Source: Enoplolaimus lenunculus
Taxonomy: Eukaryota > Nematoda > Enoplea > Enoplida > Thoracostomopsidae
DNA: 64,000 nucleotides
Assembly (NCBI GenBank): GCA_030248215.1
Contig: JASANG010002040.1
Coordinates: 79,469 to 143,468 of the forward strand
Reading direction: 5' to 3'
Positions within the stretch are counted from its first letter, which is position 1; the number at the start of each line of letters is the position of its first letter. The notes beneath the pieces are model-generated. The model saw nothing but the letters and a program-made list of their open reading frames with translations, ran no database searches and was not told the DNA's origin. A program made the translations under genes and the position numbers. This document shows, piece after piece, positions 23,706 to 33,224 of the stretch.

Positions 23706-24893
23706 AATCATCACCAAGCTCATCATAATCAGATGTTCCTCGTTTGACAACTTCATTCGCTTCGCCTCTGCTGTCTGTTACATCGTCGGAATTTTCACCC
23801 GAAATGTCTACCAACACTGCAACCGGCACCAAATCCTCCACCGCAATTTCTTCAGTTCCTTCTTCATTGGCGTCATTGTCGTCATCATCGTCATCATCAT
23901 AATCATCATAATCTATCACACTTCGCTTTTGAGGATACATTGCTAAATCGGACAAATCGCGCTTTTGCAACGCGTTTAGTATAATACTATTTTCTCCTGG
24001 CCCCTCCAATTGGTCGTCGTCGTCAATTTGCTCAATAGCAACAGGAATGATTTCTACTATATCCGTTTCTTCTTCGGGAATATCGTACGTTTCTTTTTGA
24101 GAATTTTCCTGTGTGAAACGTTTGCCAACGAATAACGGTCCACCGTTATAGAGATCATCACTTACTTCCGACTCAGTTATTGGTCCATCAAAATCAGCGG
24201 GTGTTGAGCGCTTTAGGTCCAAAGTATCACTCAAATACTCATCGTCATAATCATTACCGTCTTCTTCATCTTCACCCATTTCTCCATCGTCAATTTCAAC
24301 AATGATTGGAATTGCTTCGATAACAGATATACCCGGTTCTAACGACTGTTCGTCGCGTTTAGCTACTATATTTCCCGCTAATTCACTAGCTATGTCATTG
24401 TCGTAATCGCCAAGATCGTTATCACCGTTGTTGATTAGCTCAATTGGCAAAATTTCGATTTCATCGTCTTCGCCGCCGTTTTCTACATCGTAAACTGGTT
24501 GGTACTCGCTCACCGGCATTTCATCGTTATCGTTTTGGATGTCGAAGCTATCGGAATACTCATCGTTGTCGTACTCGTCATCGCTTTGACCAATCACATT
24601 CGCTGCAGTGTCTAGTGATCCACCAATAGCGTTTGAGTATTCTGCGCTGTCTGCTGCTGGTTCGCCGTATGGTTCGTAGTCGAAGTCAGTGATTGGATCA
24701 ATTTCTGATGACCCCAACTGACGAGGGTCGAGCTCTATCGGTGAGTCATGATCGTCTGAAATGTCAACGTATGGAAGGTCGATTAGAACGGAACGTTTCA
24801 AACGACGATTGCCCGATGGTAACAGCGATTTCAGCATCGGCGAGCTTGTAATTGTTTTGCTTTGCGTTGATTCGGTTTCAGATGGTGCGTTAT
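22804..24893 (-). CDS. Exon 4 of the acidic precursor: acidic modules and processing sites
   Basis: The acceptor is GCTTTAAG at 24895-24894. The exon opens NNAPSETESTQS and then enters the long open frame; it encodes residues 127-821 and the TAG stop at 22806-22804. By my count the 677 residues from the internal Met at 24837 contain 204 Asp or Glu. Two Asp runs (about residues 454-465 and 523-532) come from GAT/GAC repeats. Residues 623-661 are a Tyr/Arg-rich island bounded by RRRR and KR. The last 22 residues after the final KR (NQDIAKEELKDRLRR and on) could form an amphipathic helix. No cysteine is seen in this exon. Confidence 0.85.
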
Positions 24894-27858
24894 CTTAAAG
24901 CATCAAAGTGTTATATGTTGGAATAGTTCAATTTCAGCTGCCGTTATAATATCATTTAGACTGACAAATCATAAGTGGCATTGTTACTAGAATTAGCTTT
25001 TACAAGCAAAGATTTTATGATCGTTTTATAATGAAAACATTTAGTTTTTCTACGATAAGCCATTATCAAAGAAGGAATGAAACAAAAGTGTCCGCTCATT
25101 TAAGCTAATGCCAGCCGGTACGTACGGATATGGAAGCAATATTTTCTAGGGGTGTCAAAAGGGGCACAACAGCTAACCCTAATGCAGAAAAGTCCATCAC
25201 ATTCCAGAAGGGATTTGATCGTTGATAGGCAACTAAAAGTCAAAAGGCAGGCAGAGTAGTTTAAAAACCTTCGCGAGCGAAGGCGAATGAGAAGCCAGCG
25301 CATTTTTGCATTAAATAATTTAAATAGCGCCACGATGCCTTGTTTTGGTAAGTTTTACGGGTGTCAGCGACACAACTGTATTTTTTTAGGGGTGACGACT
25401 GACTTCCTGACCGCTATTTTCGTTGCGTACTTGCTCATTTTAATGCTTACTGGTTTTAGTTTCGGAATTTTGAGTTGGTTGAACTTCAGTTTGCTGTAAA
25501 TGCTGTTCGATAATTTCTTTTGTATCAGCGACCTGAAACACACTTTAGTATTCATTTATAGTTGAAACATGGGTATTAACAAAGTATGAATAGTTATACG
25601 GGGCTTGCTGGCTGGCTGAAAATCGTCGAACATTTTACGTCCAACAACACTTTCTTAGTATGACCGTAGGTATCCTGCACGGAGCACCCTTTTACCGTTC
25701 AATGATACGTTACGGAGTCACATGGACCAGGATATATCTGCATGCCTGTTTGGTAAATAACCAATTTGATATTGTACTTGTTCATTACAATTTTTAAATT
25801 TATTTCAGGCACTAAATTAACCGTCTACGTACACCTTCACTGGCGGATCCAAGAAAGCGCACCGAGGTTACGTGCATTAAACAGGTGATTACAACCAAAT
25901 TTTCTGAGTTAAAATTTCGCACTTCATATTGCGTTTGGCTACTCAATTGTGAGGTTTTTACACTATTATTGGACGGCTTACCGTTCGAAATTGGTCAATC
26001 CATTTCGAGATAAATCGATGCCAGAATTTGGATAATGTACAAATATCATAAGATTACGAACATGGACCATTGTAAAGAACAGGGGCGGGACAGTTATTAT
26101 AAGCATATTCCTAAGTCTAAGTCTACGCCTAAGCCTAAGCCTAAACCTAAGCCTAAGCATAAGAATGAGCGTATTACTACGCCTGAGCCTAAGCCTAAGC
26201 CTAAGCCAGGCAAAAATTACTCTAAACCTTAAGCGTACCATATTCTAGTATCATAGAAAAAATTTCCGCCCGTGATCTTTACATGGGCCCGAACATGGAA
26301 CATATATAAAGTTAAAATTGCAAAATTTGAAATAGTTCAACTCTAACCTCATTGTCTTTCATTGTGGTCGTCGGCTTTGAACGTGGTTTCTGTGAGTCAC
26401 CAACCGGACTATTGACCAGATCTTCTTTAGCCGTTGATATTTCTTCATCTACACTTGTGTTCTGTTGTTCTTAAATGTAAACTATGCTTATACCATGTTA
26501 TAAAAATTTTTTACCATGTTCAATCTCACTGTTGAGTTCGTATCTGTTCAGTCTCCTCATCAATTATAAAAATATACAGGGCTGTGCTTCGTGCCTCCAG
26601 CTACTAATGATGGCCCGTACTAAAACGAGTTCGGCGTTACAAGACAAAATTAAGTTTAAAAGCTCTAATGGATTCATCAATGTGTATTTGATAACCTTGA
26701 GCAGAAAATTGCGCCTGGCTTTTCGTCTGCATTCCTCGACAAATTTTTTCACCAGGTAAGGCACTCGTATTAAAGTTAATAACGAAATAATTCCATGCAT
26801 ACTTAATTTCAAGGACAGGAGCAGATCTAAGGGAAAAGCAAATTTGGTCATCGGAACCCGCACTGGTCCAAGTAAACAAAAACGTTTATTTTTTGGTTTC
26901 AAATCTAAAATTGCGCTTGTCGTAATATTGCCTATTTCGCTGGTGAGGTTTGTTTGTTCTACCGTTATTTTTACCGTAAATTTTACCGAAACACCCCAAC
27001 TGTGGCATTATAATAAAAAAATGGTGAGTCCAACTTCTCGATCGCTTCACTCATAAAAACTGTTTTGACATCACCGCCTTTAGAGAAAACTCGAATGCTT
27101 AGCCTGAGGCTGGCAGCTATCCTGGGTGGTCGGCACATATCAGCGTTTCAGGACAAAAGCAGGGATTCGATACTATAAAAGGGTCTGGAAGTTGGTGTTG
27201 GGGGTGAGTGTCGGGTCGGGCGACCTCAGGTAAAAAGACCATTATCGTGTGTGAAATGACGGAACAAGTCACAGAATCTGTTCAAATAGTAATGACCTCA
27301 AATAAATACAGTGACAAAGCAAAACATTTCAATTGTAGTTTAAAATGGTATGACGACTATTCGTCACCCGACAAACTAGCAGGACCGATAACTTGTAATC
27401 CGGAATTTCATGACTCGACTACTCGACGCCCATCAGTATGCTTAGGCTTGGGATTAGGCTTAGGATTATGCTTAAATTTACTGATAGGGTTTAGGACACT
27501 GTTGGGCGACAAGTTATTGGGCGATCAAATGTCGTATATTCGTTTGAAATGTTCGTATTCGCAATGAATTATTTGAAGACCTGGTTGGTTTACGGTGAAA
27601 GGTCAGGGTTTCACAAATATAATTTAAAAACCAGTTTGTCATTTGAAACGATATCCTACATTCTTTATACGATAATTTCGGTTTACTTGTAAACGCCAGC
27701 GTCATCGTGTTCGTTAGTTGAGGTTTGCCATTGTTCGGTGAAGTAATTACCGCAGCAGATTGAACGCAGCAACATTGAAATGATGTGTACAAAGTGATCA
27801 GTGCTGTTATCGAGACGATTAGATTAGTAGAAAATATACCTGTACCACAGACGACCAT
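22804..27858 (-). CDS. Secreted acidic multi-dibasic precursor (four exons, predicted 821 aa)
   Basis: Join of 27858-27687, 26469-26348, 25532-25451 and 24893-22804, read on the minus strand. All introns are GT-AG and the phases agree (1, 0, 1), giving one open frame of 821 residues ending in TAG. The start has a strong context (AAAATGG) with an in-frame stop 24 nt upstream. Residues 1-36 look like a signal peptide. Residues about 40-155 are polar, Thr/Ser/Gln-rich linker. From residue 158 onward the protein is strongly acidic and divided by basic sites: KR at 158, 304, 353, 383, 436, 448, 509, 662, 720 and 798, RR at 793, and RRRR at 619-622. Six or seven copies of a hydrophobic motif like VEIIPVxVE sit between acidic runs. 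One site is Gly-Lys-Arg (382-384). This is what a prohormone-convertase substrate looks like; I recognise no named family. An acidic, processed extracellular-matrix protein is the main alternative. Gene structure is well supported; function is inferred. Confidence 0.82.
23667..23705 (+). repeat. (TCA)n trinucleotide tract inside exon 4
   Basis: About twelve near-perfect TCA units occur here, with a second shorter tract near 23880-23910. On the minus strand they encode the Asp runs. They also create spurious poly-Met, poly-Ile and poly-Ser open frames on both strands. Confidence 0.85.
25451..25532 (-). CDS. Exon 3 of the acidic precursor
   Basis: The acceptor GTGTTTCAG is strong and the donor A|GTAAGC is close to consensus. 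It encodes 27 residues beginning VADTKEIIEQHLQQ and ending SETKT, plus one base. Phase is 0 in and 1 out. The Gln/Glu/Thr-rich content matches exon 2 and the first residues of exon 4. Confidence 0.75.
26063..26290 (+). mobile_element. TTAGGC-bearing miniature element, complete, in intron 2
   Basis: The best copy of this family, 228 bp. The ends are GGACCATTGTAAAGAACAGG and, inverted, GGGCCCATGTAAAGATCACG, an imperfect 25-bp terminal inverted repeat. The core is about fifteen CCTAAG-type hexamers broken by AATGAGCGTATTACTACG. No ORF beyond the hexamer artefact. Confidence 0.8.
26348..26469 (-). CDS. Exon 2 of the acidic precursor
   Basis: The acceptor is TTTAAG at 26471-26470 and the donor is GAG|GTTAGA. 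It contributes two bases completing a Lys codon, then 40 residues beginning QQNTSVDEEIS and ending TTTMKDNE. The content is polar and acidic with no cysteine. Phase is 1 in and 0 out, which fits exons 1 and 3. It is too short and lacks a Met start, so a simple ORF search would miss it. Confidence 0.72.
27687..27858 (-). CDS. Exon 1 of the acidic precursor: signal peptide
   Basis: This exon encodes 57 residues plus one base. It starts MVVCGTGIF, followed by a hydrophobic core of about 17 residues (positions 10-27) and a small-residue region CVQSAA, with likely signal peptidase cleavage near residue 35 or 36. The donor is A|GTAAAC at 27687/27686, phase 1. The frame stays open past this donor for a further 57 codons, but the composition changes and the phase match with exon 2 supports splicing here. 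Confidence 0.75.
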
Positions 27859-28371
27859 TTTGAAAATTAAATTTACAACGAATTATATTATCTCAGTTTA
27901 AATTTTTTTTATATTACGAACACTTTTTCACCCAATAGGCGGCGTTTAAGTATTAATTTTAACCTAAAAACGTATATTTGCAGTTAAATATACATATAAG
28001 GCAAGGGTTTTATTCAAAAAAATCTATTATAGAATTTGATACAAGGCAGAGTGAGTGTACCGACGTACGCAGTCAGTGGAACACATCGTTTGCTCACATT
28101 CGCGTATTCTTATTTGATTGGTCCGCGGTCAACCCGAAACAAATCAATTTTAACCTTTACTTTTTTTAAAAAAAGTGACATTTCTGTTTATCAGTTTTAT
28201 TTCACAGCAAACATTTTGACCAAAAGAAGCTTTGTGATATTCGAAACCATCACCTGAACAGTGCAGCCTGGCTACGGATCCGGTACCTGCGGACCTAACG
28301 CCCCAGGGTCACCGTTGACCCACCGGCGGCATACGTGGGTCGAACTTTTTCATCCATTATTTTATAACAAA
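27859..28371. other. 5' flank of the precursor gene
   Basis: This lies upstream of the gene's start codon. It is AT-rich to about 28260, then a GC-rich patch (28262-28350) of unknown origin. No TATA box can be assigned with confidence. Confidence 0.4.
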
Positions 28372-28543
28372 CAATGGCGGATCCATTGGGGGCACCCCGG
28401 CCGTGCCCCCCCCCCAACTGCATCTCGACAAAAATTATATACCAATCTTGTGACAATAGTTCGTGGTTTGTGTGTGGGTCAAAAATAAGCTTATTACCTG
28501 TGAAATTTTGCCCCCCCCATTTGAGATCGTGGATCCGCCACTG
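28372..28543. mobile_element. hAT-type miniature element with 8-bp target duplication
   Basis: This 172-bp element has ends CAATGGCGGATCC and, inverted, CAGTGGCGGATCC. ATAACAAA is repeated exactly on both sides (28364-28371, 28544-28551); an 8-bp duplication is the hAT signature. G/C runs lie just inside the ends. It is non-coding. Confidence 0.88.
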
Positions 28544-28551
28544 ATAACAAA

Positions 28552-29625
28552 CCATTTATTAATGATATTGCGAAAAAACCTACCCAGAGCAAGTAATGTA
28601 TGTTAATACCACATGTACGCAGCAGATCCATTTTCCCTGTTCCCTGTCTGCTTGCAGTTCTTGCTAACAAAGTTGACTTTTACAGAAAACAAAGGAAACG
28701 ATAACGCCAATAAATTGATTTTGAACCACAAAGCCTTTACCGCAGACGATGTCATAAGTTGCTAAACAAAATAGAGAGAATATTTAAAGTTAAAAGTTAC
28801 GCGCCAGTGCTTTGATTTCTAAAATTTAAAATGGTTCCATTGTTAAATCGAAACAAATCGTTAAGTTTTTAGTATTTTATTAAACTGAAACAGTTTGGGT
28901 TTTTATAATTTAGAGTACTGCTAATTGTAATTTTAACATAATCGTCTTGTACGCTCGAACAAAAGGTTATGTACAGGGCCATATACATGGGGGGCATTAT
29001 AAGTGGCATAAATTGAGCTAAAATTTCTCCAAATGCTCGAAAGACACTTCATACACTGTAGAATAAGCTGCAGATGTTAAAAGTAGTTAAAAAATTTGGA
29101 CGAGGTTATTCTTTACCGAAATGAAATTTTTGGCAAATCCCCTTATTAGGTCAAGATAATTTTAGTTTTGTGATAACTCCAAGCTGAAACCTTTGCCAGG
29201 CGAATATATGTCTTCAAGTTTAAAAAAAACATGAAAGCCCAGCAAAATAAAAAGCGACGGCAGTACATCGGTTGATAATAAATCCTGCGCCTACAAAAGG
29301 AGAACGTTTAAAGAACGAACCAACCAGCAATAAATGTTATTCGCATCAAATCTTGACAAATAAAGAAAGGCATATAGAACAAAAGGCCAAATCACATCAC
29401 AGACTCGTGGGCACGACGTAAAATTAATTTCGAGCGGGCAACGTGGTTCAGTGGAGGAAAATTTAAATAAGATACTGCAGCTGGAAATTTTCTATTTTAT
29501 TTGTACAGCTAGCTTCCAGGGAACCACCGAAGATATGCCTTCGGTTTCGGCTCCAGTAGAAAATCAACTTCCGGCTGGGGCTCTGGTGACATTTTTGCCG
29601 GAAGTTGTAGTAGTTTTGGTAGTTT
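28552..29625. other. AT-rich non-coding, nothing recognised
   Basis: I see no gene or clear element ends. Confidence 0.35.
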
Positions 29626-29627
29626 GG

Positions 29628-29999
29628 GTGGCGGATCCAGGATCTCAAAATGGGGGGGAATTTCACAGGTAATCAACTTATTTTTGACCCATACTGTAGT
29701 GAGCCAAATAAAAGGGGGCTCCCCATTTTGAGTCACAATTAATAGGAGTCCGTATCCCTAATAAGAATCCGCAAAGCGGGTAGAGTCCTTAAACACTTGT
29801 TTAGAGTCCATAAATGTCTATTATCCCTAATTGTAGCGCATAAATGACTCCAGGGCCAAGAAACTTTAAAACGTGCATATACTATTGTGTATAAAACAGA
29901 GAAATAAACAGCGTAGAACAACAATTGACACTGTATAATTTTTGTCGAGATGCTGTTGGGGGGCCACGGCCGGTGGCCCCCCCCGTGGATCCGCCATTG
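29628..29999. mobile_element. hAT-type miniature element interrupted by a second element
   Basis: This has the same family as 28372-28543, in the opposite orientation: TGGCGGATCCAGGATCTCAA at left and GTGGATCCGCCATTG at right. AGTTTGG flanks both sides (29621-29627, 30000-30006). Its middle is broken by a CTGTAGTGACCC-family insertion starting near 29692. Confidence 0.75.
29692..29930 (+). mobile_element. Tc1/mariner-like miniature element nested in the hAT copy
   Basis: It begins CTGTAGTGAGCCAAATAAAA after TA and continues with CCCCATTTTGAGTC, GGAGTCCGTATCCCTAATAA and GTCCATAAATGTC as in the full copy at 38141. The second half is diverged or shortened, so the right boundary is approximate. 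Confidence 0.6.
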
Positions 30000-30059
30000 A
30001 GTTTGGCTTAAAATTTATGGGACAATTTTCAGGCGTTAATTGTCGACATTTCTTAAAAA

Positions 30060-30265
30060 CCCTAACGTTAAAATTTTGACAACACTTTCATAGGCGTCCG
30101 CAGAAAACTATGTTTAAGGGGCACCGAATAATTTTGGGGCGCCCTACAATTGCAACACAAGTTTGTATACTTTTATACCGAGTTAAGTTGGGTGGCACCA
30201 GCCAAATCGTGGGGTGTACAGCCTACCAATGCCTCCGCTTGGGGACGCCCGTGAACACTTTACAT
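30060..30265 (+). mobile_element. Interspersed element of the GCGTCCGCAGAAAA family (copy)
   Basis: GTTAAAATTTTGACAACACTTT, GGCGTCCGCAGAAAACTATG, ACCGAATAATTTTGGGGCGC and GGGGACGCCCG occur in the order of the copy at 8128-8298. Confidence 0.6.
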
Positions 30266-30925
30266 ATGGGCATATATTTGGTAAATTTAGCAAATTCAAC
30301 ATTTTTAACTACACCTTTTTGGTTTCAACTTCACCTCGGGTATTGGCTCCGACTTCAGAGCAAATTTTGTTAACCTCAAACTCCAGTTCCGGCTCTTGTA
30401 TAACACTGGTTGCAACCTTTAGAGCTATAAAGAACTCTGGCCATTCCAAGACAGTGCAGCTGCAACCGTTTGCACATACGTGCCGGTGCAAGTGTGCAAC
30501 GCGAATATACTGTAAACACAAAGCTAAGTCCCAAGCTTAACTATTAGAATAAAGAGCCGAAGTATAACATTAGCCAACATCTCGTGCTTATCATGAGTTT
30601 GTACGAATATTTATCAGTTTCAATAGCTTTTAAGACTAAAATTGTTTATCCGAATGCCGGTTTTCAATTTCAATTTTTTGTTGATTTAACTGTGTCCTTC
30701 TATAGCATTTCAGCTTTTTCCCACACATTGGATCATGTTACTCGTCATACGGGCGCAATAGCATCTAACACAAACTGTGATAGAACCGACACAATATGGG
30801 GTGACGACACGGCGCCGCCCTCAGAAACATTATCTCGCGGTTCAGTTGAAAATTTGTCCGACAAGAATTAAAACAGCCATATATAATAGGAAAAGTTTCT
30901 TTAAGCCAAAACGGTCCAACGGACA
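30266..30925. other. Non-coding, nothing certain
   Basis: A TGCAGCTGCAACCGTTTGCA patch near 30458 resembles the one at 40950. Open frames here have no recognisable domain. Confidence 0.35.
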
Positions 30926-30926
30926 A

Positions 30927-31195
30927 AGGCGGATCGAACAAAATTCTGGCAGGAGGGGCGGCTGGCAAATGTTATGGATCGCAAAACTTGTAAGGTAGGA
31001 GGTACCCAATCATTTTATCACCAAAACATTTTCTAAGAGGAAAAGTTGTAATCTTTTATCACAAAAAAATTTCTGAGGGTAAAAATTGTATTTTTATACA
31101 AAAAACTTTTCTGAGAGGGAAAATTGTAAGATAGGGGCTTTACAATTTTATCACAAAAAAATTCTGACTTGGGCGCACGCCCCCCGCTCCGCCTC
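30927..31195. mobile_element. Element with AGGCGGATC / CCGCCTCTGGAT ends and ~45-bp internal repeats
   Basis: It is bounded by CAAAGGCGGATCGA and CTCCGCCTCTGGATTCG. The interior repeats TTTTATCACAAAAAAATT + TCTGAGGG + AAAATTGTA three or four times. A diverged copy at 37120-37330 starts CAGAGGCGGATTTAAAAATT. The termini suggest a hAT-type element. Confidence 0.55.
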
Positions 31196-31375
31196 TGGAT
31201 TCGCTAGTGTCGACGGGGGGCCATTGGGGCCGTGCCCTCCTAAATTTGTCGAGTGCTCCTCAAATACACTCGGTCTAAAAGTAAACAATCTCGAATTTCA
31301 ATTGAAGGTCGCTGAGGCTTCCAAAATTGTTCGGTGCCCCCAAATATAAGTTTCTGCGGAAGTCCCTGCTTTAAG
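31195..31375 (-). mobile_element. Interspersed element of the GCGTCCGCAGAAAA family (inverted copy)
   Basis: ACACTCGGTCTAAAAGTAAAC, CCAAAATTGTTCGGTGCCCC and TTTCTGCGGAAGTC are the family landmarks read on the other strand. Confidence 0.55.
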
Positions 31376-31644
31376 CCCCGTAGGTAGAAAGCTCGTCTTT
31401 CTTAATATAAACAATTTTTGTTTGTTGGGCTGGTCCGTGCTACATGGAGCCTGAGAGACTACTGAAAAACGTTGTTGAACAGTTTAATGAGATTGTGCCG
31501 TTCAGCGGACTAGTTTTTTCGCAATTCCCAAATGCGGTTCGATAAAAGATAACTAGAGATGGTTTGAAACATTGGTAACCCAAATTTTAAGCAACAACAA
31601 AACTGAGCAGCCTCTTCAATTTATGATATGAACCATGCCAGGGG

Positions 31645-31815
31645 CGCAGCGGCGGGCCCGCAGCCAACGGGGAAGCCGCGGGTGCTCAGCTCCCCTTGAA
31701 AAATCCCGCTAGAAAACTGTCAATCTTGCTTGTAAGTCATCGAAAATACTTGTATGCCTCTCCTGAAAAATGCTTAGTCCCCCTATCAAGGTGATCTGAC
31801 TACCGGTATGCACAG
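31645..31815 (+). mobile_element. Miniature element of the GGCCGGTAGCCA family (copy)
   Basis: GGGTGCTCAGCTCCCCTTGA, CAATCTTGCTTGTAAGTCATC, ACTTGTATGCCTCTCCTGAAA and CTATCAAGGTGATCTGACTACC are in family order. Confidence 0.6.
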
Positions 31816-32088
31816 TAGCCGGCGGCCGCGAGACCTGGTGCCGTGACCGATCCCTCTCATTTTTGAAGTCAGAAAATTTTCAATCACTGAGAATGGAAAG
31901 TTTTATAAAAAATCGTATGGTCGCTACTGTACAAATTAGTAAAATTACCGCGCCCCATCGCATATGTTCCTCCTTCGTTTTTGGATCAGCTATTGTGCGC
32001 CTGAACCATGTTCGTAAACTATTATAAGCGAAAAAGCTTTCTGTGATCAAGAACACATGAATAAGTCATTCAGCGGTAAGAGCGTGTA

Positions 32089-32526
32089 CTGTAGTGACCC
32101 GAATAAGAGGGGGGACTGATATTTATTTGGCCTCTCCAGAGGGTACCCCCTTGTTATTCGGTTACGGACTGTTATATATTTCTAACCCACGCTCCGCCGC
32201 CCTTCGTTACTGATATATATCCTGGAATGCAATTATCCGTTTAAACGTTTATTTGTCTTGTGTCAATAGCTTGAGCGATAATACAAGGTTATACTTAGGA
32301 ATGTACTTTCAAAATTTAAGTAAGCTTTCAAGTTTCGAACTCAAATTATTTGGTCCTGGAGTCATTTATGCGCTACAATTAGGGTTAACTGACATTTATG
32401 GACTCTAATTAGGGTTTAGGGACCCTATCCGCTTACGGACTCTTATTAGGGATACGGACTCCTATTGATTCGGACTCAAAATGGGGACCCTCCTCTTATT
32501 ACCCCCTCTTATTCGGGTCAATACAG
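32089..32526 (-). mobile_element. Tc1/mariner-like miniature element, complete
   Basis: This 438-bp element is flanked by TA (32087-32088, 32527-32528), with ends CTGTAGTGACCCGAATAAGA inverted as TTATTCGGGTCAATACAG. The interior matches 38141-38589 in reverse. It is non-coding. Confidence 0.82.
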
Positions 32527-33098
32527 TAAGCAGAGATTTATACAAGGCTCTCTAGTAGAAAATCGACTTACGTCTTAATAGATGAAACATAGTTATTTAT
32601 TGCAAAACTTGACAAGGTGTGGTTTGACAATCACTACGAACGATTTTTCTAAATGGATGGATGTTTAACTTCAACTTTCAAAACAAACATAATTTTGTGG
32701 CCGTGTCGCTCAGCAGCCGGATGTCGACGAGCGGTCCGTCATGTTTGCAAAAATAAATGCATCCGAGCAAACACCCAGAAGAGAAAATTTTGTGAAATAA
32801 TAGTAAAATCCCTACATTACGAATACTTCAAACGGCATTTCGCTTCTCGTTCGTTCCGCCCGTGAGCGCCTTTATTTGCTTCGCCCCGCGAGCGCATTGC
32901 GCCAGTATTATATACGGTGCCCCGTGTAACGGGCACATCGTTTTTTCATCGGCCGCTGCGTTCTCAGTTAACTCTGCGAAGTAAAAGGCTGGCATGATTC
33001 GAAACACAGCTACGTCTACTCTAGTACAGTTGCGCTAGGCAAATATCACTTATGTTGGTGATTCGTTTTCGGAGTGATTGACGTTAGCTACACACGTA
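32527..33098. other. Non-coding with one repeat end
   Basis: TTCGCTTCTCGTTCGTTCCGCCC near 32836-32860 belongs to the GAGAAGCC family. Nothing else is recognised. Confidence 0.35.
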
Positions 33099-33224
33099 CA
33101 CTGTAAAAAATGGGGAGTCAATGTATAGTCAGGAAAAGCCTGTTTCCGAGAGAGTCAATTTGACTCCCCATCAGGAAAAGCCTGTTTTCGAGAGAGTCAA
33201 TTTGACTCCCCATTTTTTACAGTG
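33099..33224. mobile_element. Foldback miniature element, short internally deleted copy
   Basis: The ends are CACTGTAAAAAATGGGGAGT and its inverse, with TA on both sides (33097-33098, 33225-33226). It is only 126 bp, and the phrase CGAGAGAGTCAATTTGACTC occurs twice, so the centre was lost and part of an arm duplicated. Confidence 0.8.

Larger units (their letters stand above)
24894..27686 (-). other. Introns 1-3 of the acidic precursor and their repeats
   Basis: Intron 1 is 27686-26470 (1,217 bp), intron 2 is 26347-25533 (815 bp) and intron 3 is 25450-24894 (557 bp). Intron 1 holds a hexamer-bearing repeat around 27345-27530. Intron 2 holds a TTAGGC-type miniature element (26063-26290) and a GGCGGATCC-bearing repeat near 25840-25950. 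Intron 3 holds a repeat ending in GCGAGCGAAG...GAGAAGCCAGCGCA near 25130-25310. Confidence 0.6.

Noticed and set aside
23565-23946. Poly-Met and poly-Ile open frames opposite or within exon 4
   Set aside because: They are out-of-frame readings of the TCA/ATC tract that encodes Asp in the real gene.
27208-27567. Plus-strand 119-codon frame with an LGLGLGL stretch
   Set aside because: It lies in intron 1 of the minus-strand gene, and the Leu-Gly run is only the TTAGGC-type hexamer translated.
27514-27686. Exon 1 frame continuing past the GTAAAC donor as a 114-residue protein
   Set aside because: Composition changes after the donor, and splicing to exon 2 gives matching phase and a long, coherent product.
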